Source of the DNA: Comamonas sp. JUb58
GTDB taxonomy: Bacteria; Pseudomonadota; Gammaproteobacteria; Burkholderiales; Burkholderiaceae_C
Assembly: GCF_004364775.1 (NCBI RefSeq)
Contig: NZ_SOAL01000008.1
Span: forward strand, 62,001 to 126,000
Direction: 5' to 3'
Length of the DNA stretch: 64,000 bases
Below are positions 1 to 7,670 of this stretch, piece by piece. A program made the position numbers and the translations under genes. Positions within the stretch are counted from its first letter, which is position 1, and each line of letters starts with the position of its first letter. Below the pieces are notes generated by a model that worked only from the letters and a program-made list of their open reading frames with translations, ran no database searches and had not been told where the DNA came from.

Positions 1-78
1 AACTTGTTATAAAAAAGAACAGATTCGCATGAATGTTGTTAGAATTAGATAAGTTAAAGCGTCTAAGGAGTATGCGAT

Positions 79-864
79 ATGCACGTTGGTTTTAATTTTG
101 ATCCTCGAGGAAAGAGTTGGTTGAAGTATTTAAAGGCAGGAAAGGAAATTCATTCAGCAAATAAAAATATTGTCAAATCTAATTTGGGCAAGCTCAAGAA
201 TGCAGACGGTATTCTTGAGGCTACTAAAATAATTGAGAGTTGGTTTCCAGCTTTAAAGGCAAGTGTTTTCCTTTCTCATTCGCACAAGGATGAGGACATT
301 GTTGTCGGTCTTGCTGGCTGGCTCAAAGAGACGTTCGGTATAGAGTCATTTATCGACTCAATTGTATGGGGTTACTCCGACGAACTTCTGCGATTGATAG
401 ACGATGAATATTGCATGGATCCGCCTAAAGAAACATACATTTACAGAAAAAGGAATCGTTCAACAAGCCACGTTCATATGATGCTCTCAACGGCACTTAT
501 GGGTATGATTGATCAATGCGAGTGCATAATTTTTGTTAACACGCCGAGCTCATTTACGCCAAATGACTATTTTGAAACTCGAGGGGAAACAGAGTCGCCA
601 TGGATTTACTCGGAAATCGCAATGACTCGGATGCTTAGGAAAAGGTCACCTTTGGAACATCGCCGTCAATATGCTTCAGAGTCTGCTAGTCTATCGCTGG
701 AGCATCTGCAAGAATCCAAAGATTTAAGTGTTATTTATCCGACAGATTTGCTTCATTTGACTCCATTAAGCCCGGATGATTTGGATGATTGGGCTAAGTT
801 TGAGTCGAATGGGATGCGCAAAGCAAATGCTCTGGATTCACTATATAGTGCTAAGAAAATATAA
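79..864 (+). CDS. Stand-alone TIR-like domain protein
   Basis: A 261-residue protein with a TIR-like fold signature: a beta strand followed by SHSHKDED at residues 66-73 (typical TIR A-strand/box 1), a hydrophobic strand near 147-153 (CECIIFVN) and a WIYSEI motif at 175-180, where Glu179 sits at the position used as the catalytic glutamate in NADase TIR domains. No signal peptide or membrane segment is seen, so it is probably cytosolic. AAGGAG lies 8 bases upstream of the ATG, supporting this start. Base composition is clearly AT-richer than the catabolic genes that follow, suggesting transfer. Bacterial TIR proteins commonly act in anti-phage defence as NAD-cleaving or nucleotide-signal-producing effectors; a partner gene could lie to the left of the window. 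TIR identity is fairly likely, enzymatic activity is inference. Confidence 0.7.
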   Translation: MHVGFNFDPRGKSWLKYLKAGKEIHSANKNIVKSNLGKLKNADGILEATKIIESWFPALKASVFLSHSHKDEDIVVGLAGWLKETFGIESFIDSIVWGYSDELLRLIDDEYCMDPPKETYIYRKRNRSTSHVHMMLSTALMGMIDQCECIIFVNTPSSFTPNDYFETRGETESPWIYSEIAMTRMLRKRSPLEHRRQYASESASLSLEHLQESKDLSVIYPTDLLHLTPLSPDDLDDWAKFESNGMRKANALDSLYSAKKI

Positions 865-1521
865 CGTGAGAGATTTTACTAAATCTGCGGGATTTTTTGT
901 TGTATAAGCGGGTTTATTTGGCAGTTAAAGAAGTCTAAGCTCGCTCCTAAGAATACCCTAGTCTGAAGGCTAGCTGCCGCCGCAATGGGGAGCATTATTG
1001 CGGCGGTTGCTTAGCTAGTCTATTTCGGATGATGCCATCCTCGATGCAGGTGATTCTTTGACTGTCCGTCACGATGGATCCTACGCCGACATGAAGTCCG
1101 ACGTCGCTACAATGGAGCGTCCGCGGCAGGATACAAGCATGTGAGAGCGAGCTGTGGTAGCAGTGCTATTACGGGACATTTATTTGGCAGCCTCAAAAAG
1201 CAAGTTGGCGAGGCTATCACCAGAGGATGCTAAATCGTACTCCCTCCTTTTGAGAGCCTGTGGTCTCTGCATCCTTGGCTTTCCGTGAATCCTTGCGACG
1301 GCGTGGGAGGGCCTTGGGCTTCATAGCCTCAACCTTTCAGCGAATACTGTTTTCCCTGCTTTGCGCGCATTCTTTGCGGGATAAATTTTTCGCTTCCGGT
1401 TCTCCATGTTGTTGCGTCCACTGCGAGGTGCCGCCAAGAGGTTGTATCAACTTACTGCCAAGCTCATGCGCTTTCCGACCGCCACCAACCAACCCCTTGT
1501 CACCCCACCAACAACAACCCC
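865..1521. other. Non-coding stretch after the TIR gene, no gene recognised
   Basis: About 650 bases without a convincing gene; a 105-codon frame at 1260-1577 has Pro/His-rich nonsense composition and overlaps the end of the SDR gene. It holds a perfect 10-bp inverted repeat (977-986 pairing with 997-1006, CCGCCGCAAT/ATTGCGGCGG, 10-base loop) without a clear T-tract, and a 12-bp direct repeat TTTATTTGGCAG at 913-924 and 1179-1190. Composition shifts from AT-rich to GC-rich across it, so it probably contains the edge of an acquired segment. Confidence 0.4.
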
Positions 1522-2352
1522 CTAAACCGCCAACGTCCCCCCATCCACCGGCAACGTCACCCCATTCACATAACTAGCCAACCCCGACACCAAAAACACC
1601 GCCGGCCCTGCCAGCTCTTGCGGCACACCAATGCGCCCCGCAGGGGTCCGCTGGATAAAGCCTTGCAGGCGCTGCGGGTGGTTGCGGGTGGCTTCCGTCA
1701 TGGGGGTGTGGATGACGCCGGGGGCCAGGGCGTTGACGCGGATGCCGTCGCGGCCCAGGTCCAGAGCCAAGGTTTGGGTGGCCATTTTTACGGCGCCTTT
1801 GGAGGCGGAGTAGCCCATGGCATTGCCCTGGGCGATAAAGGCCGCGCCGGAGGCGATATTGAGGATGCAGCCGCGAGTGGCGCGCAGCGCGGGCAGCCAG
1901 GACTGCACCATGTTGTAGAGGCCAAAGACATTGACATCGATGACCTGGCGCAGGTGGCGCGATGCCTGGGGGTGGTCGATGCCTTCGCGGATCAGCAGGC
2001 CGGCGTTGTTGACGAGGGTGTCCACCGGGCCGATGTCGCTGCCGATGCGGGCGGCCAGCGCCTGGCAGGCCTCCAGATCGGTCACATCCAGCGCAAAGGC
2101 CCAGCCGTCTGTGCCTGCGGCTTTTACCTGGGCCAGGGTGTCGGCGCAGCGTGCAGTGTCCAGATCCGTCACGATGACGCGGGCGCCGGCCTTGGCAAAG
2201 CTGATGGCAATGGCCTGGCCGATGCCGCTGGCCGCGCCGGTGATGAGGGCGAGGCGGCCTTGCAGCAAGCCGGGCGTCTCGGGGAAATGGCTGGGGGCCT
2301 GGGCTTGGGCAGGGACTTGTGCGGGTACGGATATTGGTTCGCTCATGCTCAT
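1522..2352 (-). CDS. Short-chain dehydrogenase/reductase (SDR)
   Basis: A classical SDR of about 276 residues, an NAD(P)-dependent alcohol/ketone oxidoreductase. Seen: nucleotide-binding TGAASGIG at residues 38-45, NNAG at 115-118, catalytic Ser168, Tyr181 and Lys185 (YSASK), and the usual C-terminal NGVTLPVDGG. The longer open frame up to 2529 lies inside livM and is not used. The ATG at 2352 overlaps the livM stop as ATGA; an AAGGAG at the livM end is better spaced for a second ATG at 2346, so the true start is one of these two. It is the last gene of the leftward catabolic operon. Probable role: oxidising a secondary alcohol to the ketone used by the divergent BVMO, or a hydroxyacid later in the path; the substrate cannot be read from sequence. 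Confidence 0.9.
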   Translation of the reverse strand: MSMSEPISVPAQVPAQAQAPSHFPETPGLLQGRLALITGAASGIGQAIAISFAKAGARVIVTDLDTARCADTLAQVKAAGTDGWAFALDVTDLEACQALAARIGSDIGPVDTLVNNAGLLIREGIDHPQASRHLRQVIDVNVFGLYNMVQSWLPALRATRGCILNIASGAAFIAQGNAMGYSASKGAVKMATQTLALDLGRDGIRVNALAPGVIHTPMTEATRNHPQRLQGFIQRTPAGRIGVPQELAGPAVFLVSGLASYVNGVTLPVDGGTLAV

Positions 2353-3362
2353 GCTCCTTGTCCCGTTTGGCTGCGGCTTTGGCGCTCGGCCTGGCTTTGG
2401 GCTTCCAGCTGCGGTGCGGCCTGGCGTGCCTGGCGGGTTTCCAGCCAGGCGTAGAGCTGGCCGATGATGCCCTTGCGGAATAGCATCACGACGACGACAA
2501 AGACGAGGCCCTGGATGATCAGCACCCACTCGGCCATGGCGACCAGGTAGTTCTGCATGCTGACGATGATGGCCGCGCCAATGACGGGGCCCAGCAAGGT
2601 CTGCAGGCCGCCGACGATGCAGATGAGCAGCGCCTCGCCCGAGGTGGTCCAGTTCACATCGTTGAGGGTGGCCAGCTGGAAGGTGATGACCTTGAGTGCA
2701 CCAGCCAGGCCGGCGAGCGCGGCCGACAGCACAAAGATCACCAGCTTGTAGCGCAGCACCTGGTAGCCCAGCGACTGGGCACGCGCCTCGCTGTCGCGGA
2801 TGGCGCGCAGCACCTGGCCGAAGGGCGAGTAGACGATGCGGTAGATGAGCCAGAAGGCGGCGGCGACCAGGGTGGCGGCAAAGTAGTACAGGGTGGTGTT
2901 GTCGGCCAGCGAGATAAAGCCAAACACCTCCGGCCGGGGCACGTTCTGGATGCCATCCTCACCGCCGGTAAAGGGCAGGCGCAGCGCGAAGAAGTAGATG
3001 ACCTGGGAGAAGGCCAAGGTGATCATCGAGAAGTAGATGCCATGGCGGCGGATGGCCAGCAGCCCGGTGACCACGGCCACGGCCATGGCGCAGAGCATGG
3101 CGAGCAGGATGGCGGCCGAGCCGTCCCAACCCCAGACCTTGATGGCATGCGCGGCCGCATAGCCGGCCGTGCCAAAAAACATGGCATGGCCAAAGGACAG
3201 CAGGCCGGCGTAACCCATCAGCAGGTTGACCGATGCGGCCAGCAGCGCGTAGCACATCAGCTTGATCAGAAAGACCGGGTAGGCCACCAGCGGCGCCAGC
3301 AGCAGGGCCACCAGCGCCAGCACCAGCAAGATGGTGTTGGTGCGTTGTGAGAAGAAATGCAT
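2349..3362 (-). CDS. livM: Branched-chain amino acid-type ABC transporter permease (LivM family)
   Basis: Inner-membrane permease of the LivM family, about 337 residues with 8-10 hydrophobic segments (for example NTILLVLALVALLLAPLVAY at the N-terminus). It pairs with the LivH-type permease encoded just upstream and with the LivF/LivG ATPases to form a hydrophobic-substrate importer. The start at 3362 (MHFFSQRTN) is preceded by AAGGA at good spacing; the longer frame to 3443 runs into livH. The C-terminal tail after the last helix is Gln/Arg-rich (about 30 residues), probably cytosolic and poorly conserved. LivHMGF modules near CoA-catabolic genes often import aromatic or aliphatic acids rather than amino acids, so the substrate here is probably the growth compound of the cluster. 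No periplasmic binding protein gene accompanies it. Confidence 0.88.
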   Translation of the reverse strand: MHFFSQRTNTILLVLALVALLLAPLVAYPVFLIKLMCYALLAASVNLLMGYAGLLSFGHAMFFGTAGYAAAHAIKVWGWDGSAAILLAMLCAMAVAVVTGLLAIRRHGIYFSMITLAFSQVIYFFALRLPFTGGEDGIQNVPRPEVFGFISLADNTTLYYFAATLVAAAFWLIYRIVYSPFGQVLRAIRDSEARAQSLGYQVLRYKLVIFVLSAALAGLAGALKVITFQLATLNDVNWTTSGEALLICIVGGLQTLLGPVIGAAIIVSMQNYLVAMAEWVLIIQGLVFVVVVMLFRKGIIGQLYAWLETRQARQAAPQLEAQSQAERQSRSQTGQGA

Positions 3363-3426
3363 GTTCAATCCTTGGGAAAGACAAGAGCTTGGGTGGATAC
3401 CCAGGGGGCAGGGCGGTGCGGGCGCA

Positions 3427-4308
3427 TCAGTGCGCTCTGCCAAACAGGCCGTTGGGGCGCACGGCCAGCACGATGATCATCACGATGAAGATGACCACGC
3501 CGGCGCCTTCGGGGTAGATGACGCGGGTCAGGCCCTCGATGGCGCCCAGCGCAAAGCCGGTGATGATCGACCCCATGATCGAGCCCATGCCACCGATGAC
3601 GACCACGGCAAAGACGATGATCATCAGGTTGGAGCCCATCAGCGGGCTGACCTGGTAGATGGGCGCGGCCATGACGCCGCTGAAGCCGGCCAGGCCCACG
3701 CCCAGTGCATAGGTCAGGGTCAGCATGCGCGGCACATTGATGCCGAAGGTGCGCACCAGGGGCGTGTTCTCGTTGGCGGCGCGCAGGTAGGCGCCCAGCT
3801 TGGTTTTTTCGATGAAGTACCAGGTCACCAGGCAGACGGCCAGGCCCGCCAGGATCACCCAGACGCGGTACATCGGCAAAAAGCTCAGGCCCACATCGAT
3901 GCCGCCTTGCAGCGGGTTGGGGTAGGGTTGGCCGCTGACACCGAACCACAGGCGGAAGGCGCCCTCCATCAGGATGGAGATGCCGAAGGTGAGCAGCAGC
4001 GCGTAGACATGGTCCACCGCATAGAGGTGGCGCAGCATGGTGCGCTCCAGCAGGATGCCGAAGGCGGCCACCACCAGCGGCGCCAGGATCAGCGCCCACC
4101 AGTAGCTCAGTCCCAGGTAGTGCAGCAGGCCCCAGGCCACAAAGGCGCCCAGCATGTACTGCGCGCCGTGGGCAAAGTTCACCACATGCAGCAGGCCGAA
4201 GATGATCGACAGGCCCAGGCTCATCAGCGCGTAGAACGAGCCATTGATCAGGCCCACCACGAGCTGGCCGATCAGCGCGGCTGTCGGGATTCCGAAAAGA
4301 GTATCCAT
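3427..4308 (-). CDS. livH: Branched-chain amino acid-type ABC transporter permease (LivH family)
   Basis: About 293 residues, the usual LivH length, with repeated hydrophobic helices and the family-typical N-terminal stretch GLINGSFYALMSLGLSIIFG and a central segment with GLAGFSGVMAAPIYQVSPLMG. It forms the transmembrane channel with LivM. The start at 4308 (MDTLFGIP) follows GGAGA with suitable spacing; an upstream ATG at 4329 is inside the intergenic leader and lacks a ribosome site. It lies 17 bases after livF and 64 bases before livM in one leftward operon. Substrate is not readable from sequence; association with the acyl-CoA synthetase, lactonase and SDR genes suggests a carboxylic acid or alicyclic compound. 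Confidence 0.9.
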   Translation of the reverse strand: MDTLFGIPTAALIGQLVVGLINGSFYALMSLGLSIIFGLLHVVNFAHGAQYMLGAFVAWGLLHYLGLSYWWALILAPLVVAAFGILLERTMLRHLYAVDHVYALLLTFGISILMEGAFRLWFGVSGQPYPNPLQGGIDVGLSFLPMYRVWVILAGLAVCLVTWYFIEKTKLGAYLRAANENTPLVRTFGINVPRMLTLTYALGVGLAGFSGVMAAPIYQVSPLMGSNLMIIVFAVVVIGGMGSIMGSIITGFALGAIEGLTRVIYPEGAGVVIFIVMIIVLAVRPNGLFGRAH

Positions 4309-4325
4309 AGTGTTGTCTCCGCCTG

Positions 4326-5075
4326 TCACAGTCCCAGCAGCGCTTCGATCTCGTCGCGCCGCGTCTCCAGCTCGGCGCGGTGGAAGTGGCTGGCCACGCG
4401 CCCTTCCTCGATCACGTAGAAGCGGTCGGCCACCGATGCGGCAAAGCGGAAGTTCTGCTCCACCATCAGCACCGTGTAGCCGCGCGCGCGGATCATCTCC
4501 AGCGTCTGGCCGATCTTCTGCACGATGACCGGTGCCAGCCCTTCGGTGGCCTCATCGAGCAGCAGCAGGCGGGCGCCGGTGCGCAGGATGCGGGCAATGG
4601 CCAGCATTTGCTGCTCTCCGCCCGACAGGCGGGTGCCCGGGCTCTTGCGGCGCGCCTGCAGGTTGGGGAAGACCTGGTAGATCTCTTCCACCGTCAGCCC
4701 GCCGGGGTGCAGCACAGGCGGCAGCATCAGGTTTTCTTCGGTGCTGAGGCTGGCAAAAATGCCGCGCTCCTCCGGGCAATAGGCCACGCCCAGGTGGGCA
4801 ATGGCCTCGGGTGGCAGGCCTTCGGTGGGCTTGCCCTGAATGCTGATCTGGCCCTCACGCTTTTTGAGCAGGCCCATGATGGCGCGCAAGGTCGTCGTCT
4901 TGCCGGCGCCATTGCGGCCCAGCAGGCATACGACCTCGCCTTCGCCGACATGCAGGTCGATGCCGTCGAGCGCCAGGGTTTCGCCATACCAGGCGCGCAG
5001 GTTCTGTACCTGCAGCATCTGGCGCGGCGCGGTGTTGTTGCTGTTGCTGTTGTTGGTGTTGTTGTTCTCAGGCAT
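4326..5075 (-). CDS. livF: ABC transporter ATP-binding protein (LivF family) with Asn-rich N-terminus
   Basis: A 249-residue ATPase of the LivF type. Walker A GRNGAGKT at residues 53-60, signature LSGGEQQ, Walker B LLLLDEATEGL and a switch His-loop region VLMVEQN (Gln/Asn in place of the usual His, as is common in LivF) are all visible. The start at 5075 has GGAGGGG upstream and overlaps the livG stop by eight bases, implying translational coupling. Odd feature: residues 4-14 contain eight asparagines, encoded by a slippage-prone run of GTT/GCT-like triplets (5033-5068 on the plus strand); normal LivF proteins begin near residue 20 of this one (MLQVQNLRAWYG). Together with LivG it energises the LivHM permease. 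Confidence 0.9.
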   Translation of the reverse strand: MPENNNTNNSNSNNTAPRQMLQVQNLRAWYGETLALDGIDLHVGEGEVVCLLGRNGAGKTTTLRAIMGLLKKREGQISIQGKPTEGLPPEAIAHLGVAYCPEERGIFASLSTEENLMLPPVLHPGGLTVEEIYQVFPNLQARRKSPGTRLSGGEQQMLAIARILRTGARLLLLDEATEGLAPVIVQKIGQTLEMIRARGYTVLMVEQNFRFAASVADRFYVIEEGRVASHFHRAELETRRDEIEALLGL

Positions 5076-5841
5076 GGGCGGCCCCTCCGACATAGGCTTC
5101 AATGACCCTCGGGTCGCGCGAGACCTCGTCATAGCTGCCTTCGGCCAGCACCTGGCCGGCCTGCAGCACGGTGACGGTTTCGCACAAGTGCGATATCACC
5201 TTCATGTTGTGCTCCACCATCAGCACGGTGCGCCCCTGCGCCACCTTGCCGATCAGCTCCACCACCGGCCAGATGTCCTCATGGCCCAGGCCCGCCATGG
5301 GCTCGTCCAGCAGGATCATCTCGGGCTCCATCGCGATCGTGGTGACCAGCTCCAGCACGCGCTTGCGGCCATAGGGCAGGTCGCAGGCCTTGACGTTTTT
5401 CCAGCGCGTCAGGCCCACGCTGTCCAGCAGGTCCATCGCACGCTCGTCCAGCGCGCTCAGCACCTTGACCGAGCGCCAGAAGGTGAAAGTGCCGCCGGTC
5501 TTGCGCTGCAGCGCGATGCGCACGTTCTCCAGCACCGTCATGTGGCTGAAGACGGCCGCAATCTGGAACGAGCGCACGAGGCCCAGCGCCGACACGCTGG
5601 CCGGGTCGCTGCGCGAGATATCACGCCCGTTGAACAGCACCTGGCCCGAGCTGGGACGCAAGAAGGTGGTCAGCAGGTTGAAGCAGGTCGTCTTGCCGGC
5701 CCCATTGGGGCCGATCAGCGCATGAACCGAGTGGCGCTTGACCTTGAGGTTCACGTCCTTGACGGCATAGAAGCCACTGAACTGGCGGCAGAGCTGGCGC
5801 GCTTCCAGGATGGGGGCATCGGCCTCGGGGGGAGCAGTCAT
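5068..5841 (-). CDS. livG: ABC transporter ATP-binding protein (LivG family)
   Basis: A 257-residue ATPase of the LivG type. Walker A GPNGAGKT at residues 44-51, Walker B MILLDEPMAGL and the His switch in VLMVEHNM are visible. The ABC signature is replaced by LPYGRKR, comparable to the LAYGQQR-type divergent signature usual in LivG. It sits 14 bases after an SDR gene and overlaps livF by eight bases, so it is part of the same leftward operon. It partners with LivF on the LivHM permease at the inner membrane. Length and start (MTAPPEADAP) agree with the family apart from a slightly extended N-terminus. Confidence 0.9.
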   Translation of the reverse strand: MTAPPEADAPILEARQLCRQFSGFYAVKDVNLKVKRHSVHALIGPNGAGKTTCFNLLTTFLRPSSGQVLFNGRDISRSDPASVSALGLVRSFQIAAVFSHMTVLENVRIALQRKTGGTFTFWRSVKVLSALDERAMDLLDSVGLTRWKNVKACDLPYGRKRVLELVTTIAMEPEMILLDEPMAGLGHEDIWPVVELIGKVAQGRTVLMVEHNMKVISHLCETVTVLQAGQVLAEGSYDEVSRDPRVIEAYVGGAAHA

Positions 5842-5855
5842 CGCGGCGCCTCCGA

Positions 5856-6608
5856 TCAGATGAAGGACTGGGTGGCGCCGCCGTCGACCAGCATCGATTC
5901 GCCGGTGACAAAGCGGCTGTCGTCAGACGCGAAAAAGCAGGCGGCGCGGGCAATGTCCTGCACCGTGCCCAAGCGCCCCATCGGCGTCTTGGCGATGCGC
6001 AGCCGCACTTTTTCTGCATCGACATTGATGCCCACGCCTTCGGTCGGGATGGAGCCGGGGCAGACCGAGTTGACGCGGATGCCGCGTGGCCCCAGCTCCG
6101 CCGCCGCTGCGCGCGACAGGCCCAGTGCCCCGGCCTTGACGCCGCAGTACACCATGCCCTGGGGCATGCCGATAAAGGCCGCCGCCGAGGCGATGTTGAC
6201 GATGCTGCCGCCGTCGTCCATCGCCTCCGCTGCTGTCTGGATGCCCCAGACGATGGAGTTGAAGCCGGTGCCCACCATGCGCTGCAGCGCTTCGGGCGTG
6301 ATGTCGGCAATCGGGCCGTAGCGCACCCAGATGGCGTTGTTGACCATGATGTCGAAGCGGCCGTAGCGCTGCTTCAGATCGGCAATCGCGCTGCTGAAGC
6401 TGTCGCGGTCGGCCACATTGCCGCCATAGGCATGGGCGCGGCCGCCCTGGTCCACGATGGCTGCGGCCACCTCGGCGGCCTTGTCCTCGGCGCGGTCCAG
6501 AATGCCGACGCTGCCGCCCTCATCAGCGATGGCCTGGACGATGGCGCGGCCGATGCCTTGTGCGCCGCCGGTCACGAGTGCAACCTTGCCTGCAAAGCGT
6601 TGTGTCAT
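5856..6608 (-). CDS. Short-chain dehydrogenase/reductase (SDR)
   Basis: A 250-residue classical SDR: TGGAQGIG at residues 13-20, active-site Ser141, Tyr154 and Lys158 (YCGVK), and a C-terminal SMLVDGGATQ. The structural NNAG motif is NNAI (90-93), a mild deviation. Its N-terminus (QRFAGKV, then TGGAQGIGR) resembles the BenD-like dehydrogenase at 25898-26695, so the two belong to related SDR subfamilies; whether it oxidises a diol or a simple alcohol is unknown. It lies between the lactonase-like gene (48 bases upstream) and livG (14 bases downstream), in one operon. Likely role: alcohol-to-ketone or hydroxyacid oxidation in the pathway of this cluster. Confidence 0.9.
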   Translation of the reverse strand: MTQRFAGKVALVTGGAQGIGRAIVQAIADEGGSVGILDRAEDKAAEVAAAIVDQGGRAHAYGGNVADRDSFSSAIADLKQRYGRFDIMVNNAIWVRYGPIADITPEALQRMVGTGFNSIVWGIQTAAEAMDDGGSIVNIASAAAFIGMPQGMVYCGVKAGALGLSRAAAAELGPRGIRVNSVCPGSIPTEGVGINVDAEKVRLRIAKTPMGRLGTVQDIARAACFFASDDSRFVTGESMLVDGGATQSFI

Positions 6609-6656
6609 GGTGTTTGTCTCCTGGTATCAATAAAAATAGGGTTCGCCGCGCCGGTC

Positions 6657-7577
6657 TCAGTGCGGGCTCTGGCTGTCGTCAAAACGCGCTTCTTCCAACC
6701 CTGTCGCCGCCAGGCCGTCGATGACGAAGACGGCCCCCGCATCCGGGTGGCTGGAGCGCAGCAGGTTGCCGCTGTTGCTGATCGAGGTGAGGTAGATGGT
6801 CTGCAGCGCCGGGCCGCCAAAGGCCGGGCAGGTGACGTAGGCATCGGCGGGAAAATCCACCGTGGCCGCCAGCTCGCCACTGGGCGTAAAGCGGGCCAGC
6901 TGGCCGTTGAGCACCATGGCCACCCAGAGATAGCCCTGGGCATCAACGGTGGCGCCATCGGGCGCCAGGCCCAGCGCAGCGGTGTCAATAAAGGCCTCGC
7001 GCGCACCGCAGGCGCCGGTGGCCGGGTCATAGGCATAGCGCCAGATCTGGCGCGCCGGGCTGTCGGAAAAGTACAGCCAGCGGCCGTTGGGGCTGAAGCA
7101 GGTGGCGTTCGCGACCTGAAAGCCCTGGTCCAGCTCGCGCAGGCGGCCATCACCGCTCAGCTGGTAGAGCTTGCCGGTGGGGGACTGCGGCGTCATGCTC
7201 ATCGAGCCGACCACAAAGCGGCCGCCCCGGTCGCAGCGCCCATCGTTCAGGCGCATGCGCTCAGCGCTGTGCTGCACCTGCACGCCCATTGGCGTGATCT
7301 GGCCGCTGTCCGGGTCCAGAAAATGGAAGTCATCCTCCAGCGCCAGCAACAGGCGCCCGCTGCGACACAGTGCGATCGAGCCGATATGTGCATGCAGCGC
7401 CCACTGCTGCTGCCGGCCGTCTGCCGGCCAGTAGCGGTGTACCAACTGGGCGCGGCCATCAATCCAGTACAGCGATTGCGTGGCCACATCCCAGAGCGGG
7501 CATTCGCCCAGCAGATCGCGCTGGGGCAGCAGAGGATGGATGCGCGCGGCCAACGCCGGCGCGGTGAGGGCGTTCAT
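6657..7577 (-). CDS. SMP-30/gluconolactonase-family lactonase
   Basis: About 306 residues forming a predicted six-bladed beta-propeller of the SMP-30/gluconolactonase/LRE family, which hydrolyses lactones with a divalent metal. Metal ligands are recognisable: Glu in LGECPLWD near the N-terminus, Asn in NATCFSPNG, and Asp in LAPDGATVDAQG. No signal peptide, so cytosolic. The start at 7577 (MNALTAP) follows AGGAGAC at good spacing; a longer frame to 7604 lacks one. The gene sits between the acyl-CoA synthetase and an SDR gene and is divergent from a BVMO. A lactone is the expected BVMO product from a cyclic ketone, so this enzyme is the natural candidate for ring-opening hydrolysis. That assignment is inference from context. 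Confidence 0.87.
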   Translation of the reverse strand: MNALTAPALAARIHPLLPQRDLLGECPLWDVATQSLYWIDGRAQLVHRYWPADGRQQQWALHAHIGSIALCRSGRLLLALEDDFHFLDPDSGQITPMGVQVQHSAERMRLNDGRCDRGGRFVVGSMSMTPQSPTGKLYQLSGDGRLRELDQGFQVANATCFSPNGRWLYFSDSPARQIWRYAYDPATGACGAREAFIDTAALGLAPDGATVDAQGYLWVAMVLNGQLARFTPSGELAATVDFPADAYVTCPAFGGPALQTIYLTSISNSGNLLRSSHPDAGAVFVIDGLAATGLEEARFDDSQSPH

Positions 7578-7670
7578 GTCTTGTCTCCTGGTGCGGGCAG
7601 CCAAGGGGGCCTGGCTGCTGCGGCTGCGCCGGCCTTTTCTGGTGGGGCCGTGCGCGTACCGGGCGGGTTT

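Noticed and set aside
977-1006. Rho-independent terminator after the TIR gene
   Set aside because: Good 10-bp stem but no T-tract, and it lies 110 bases past the stop; recorded only as an inverted repeat.
3331-4419. 362-codon open frame antisense to livH/livM
   Set aside because: His/Gln/Asp-rich mirror frame; livH and livM have clear membrane helices and ribosome sites.
5033-5068. CRISPR or regulatory microsatellite
   Set aside because: It is a coding triplet tract in the LivF N-terminus, too short and without spacers.
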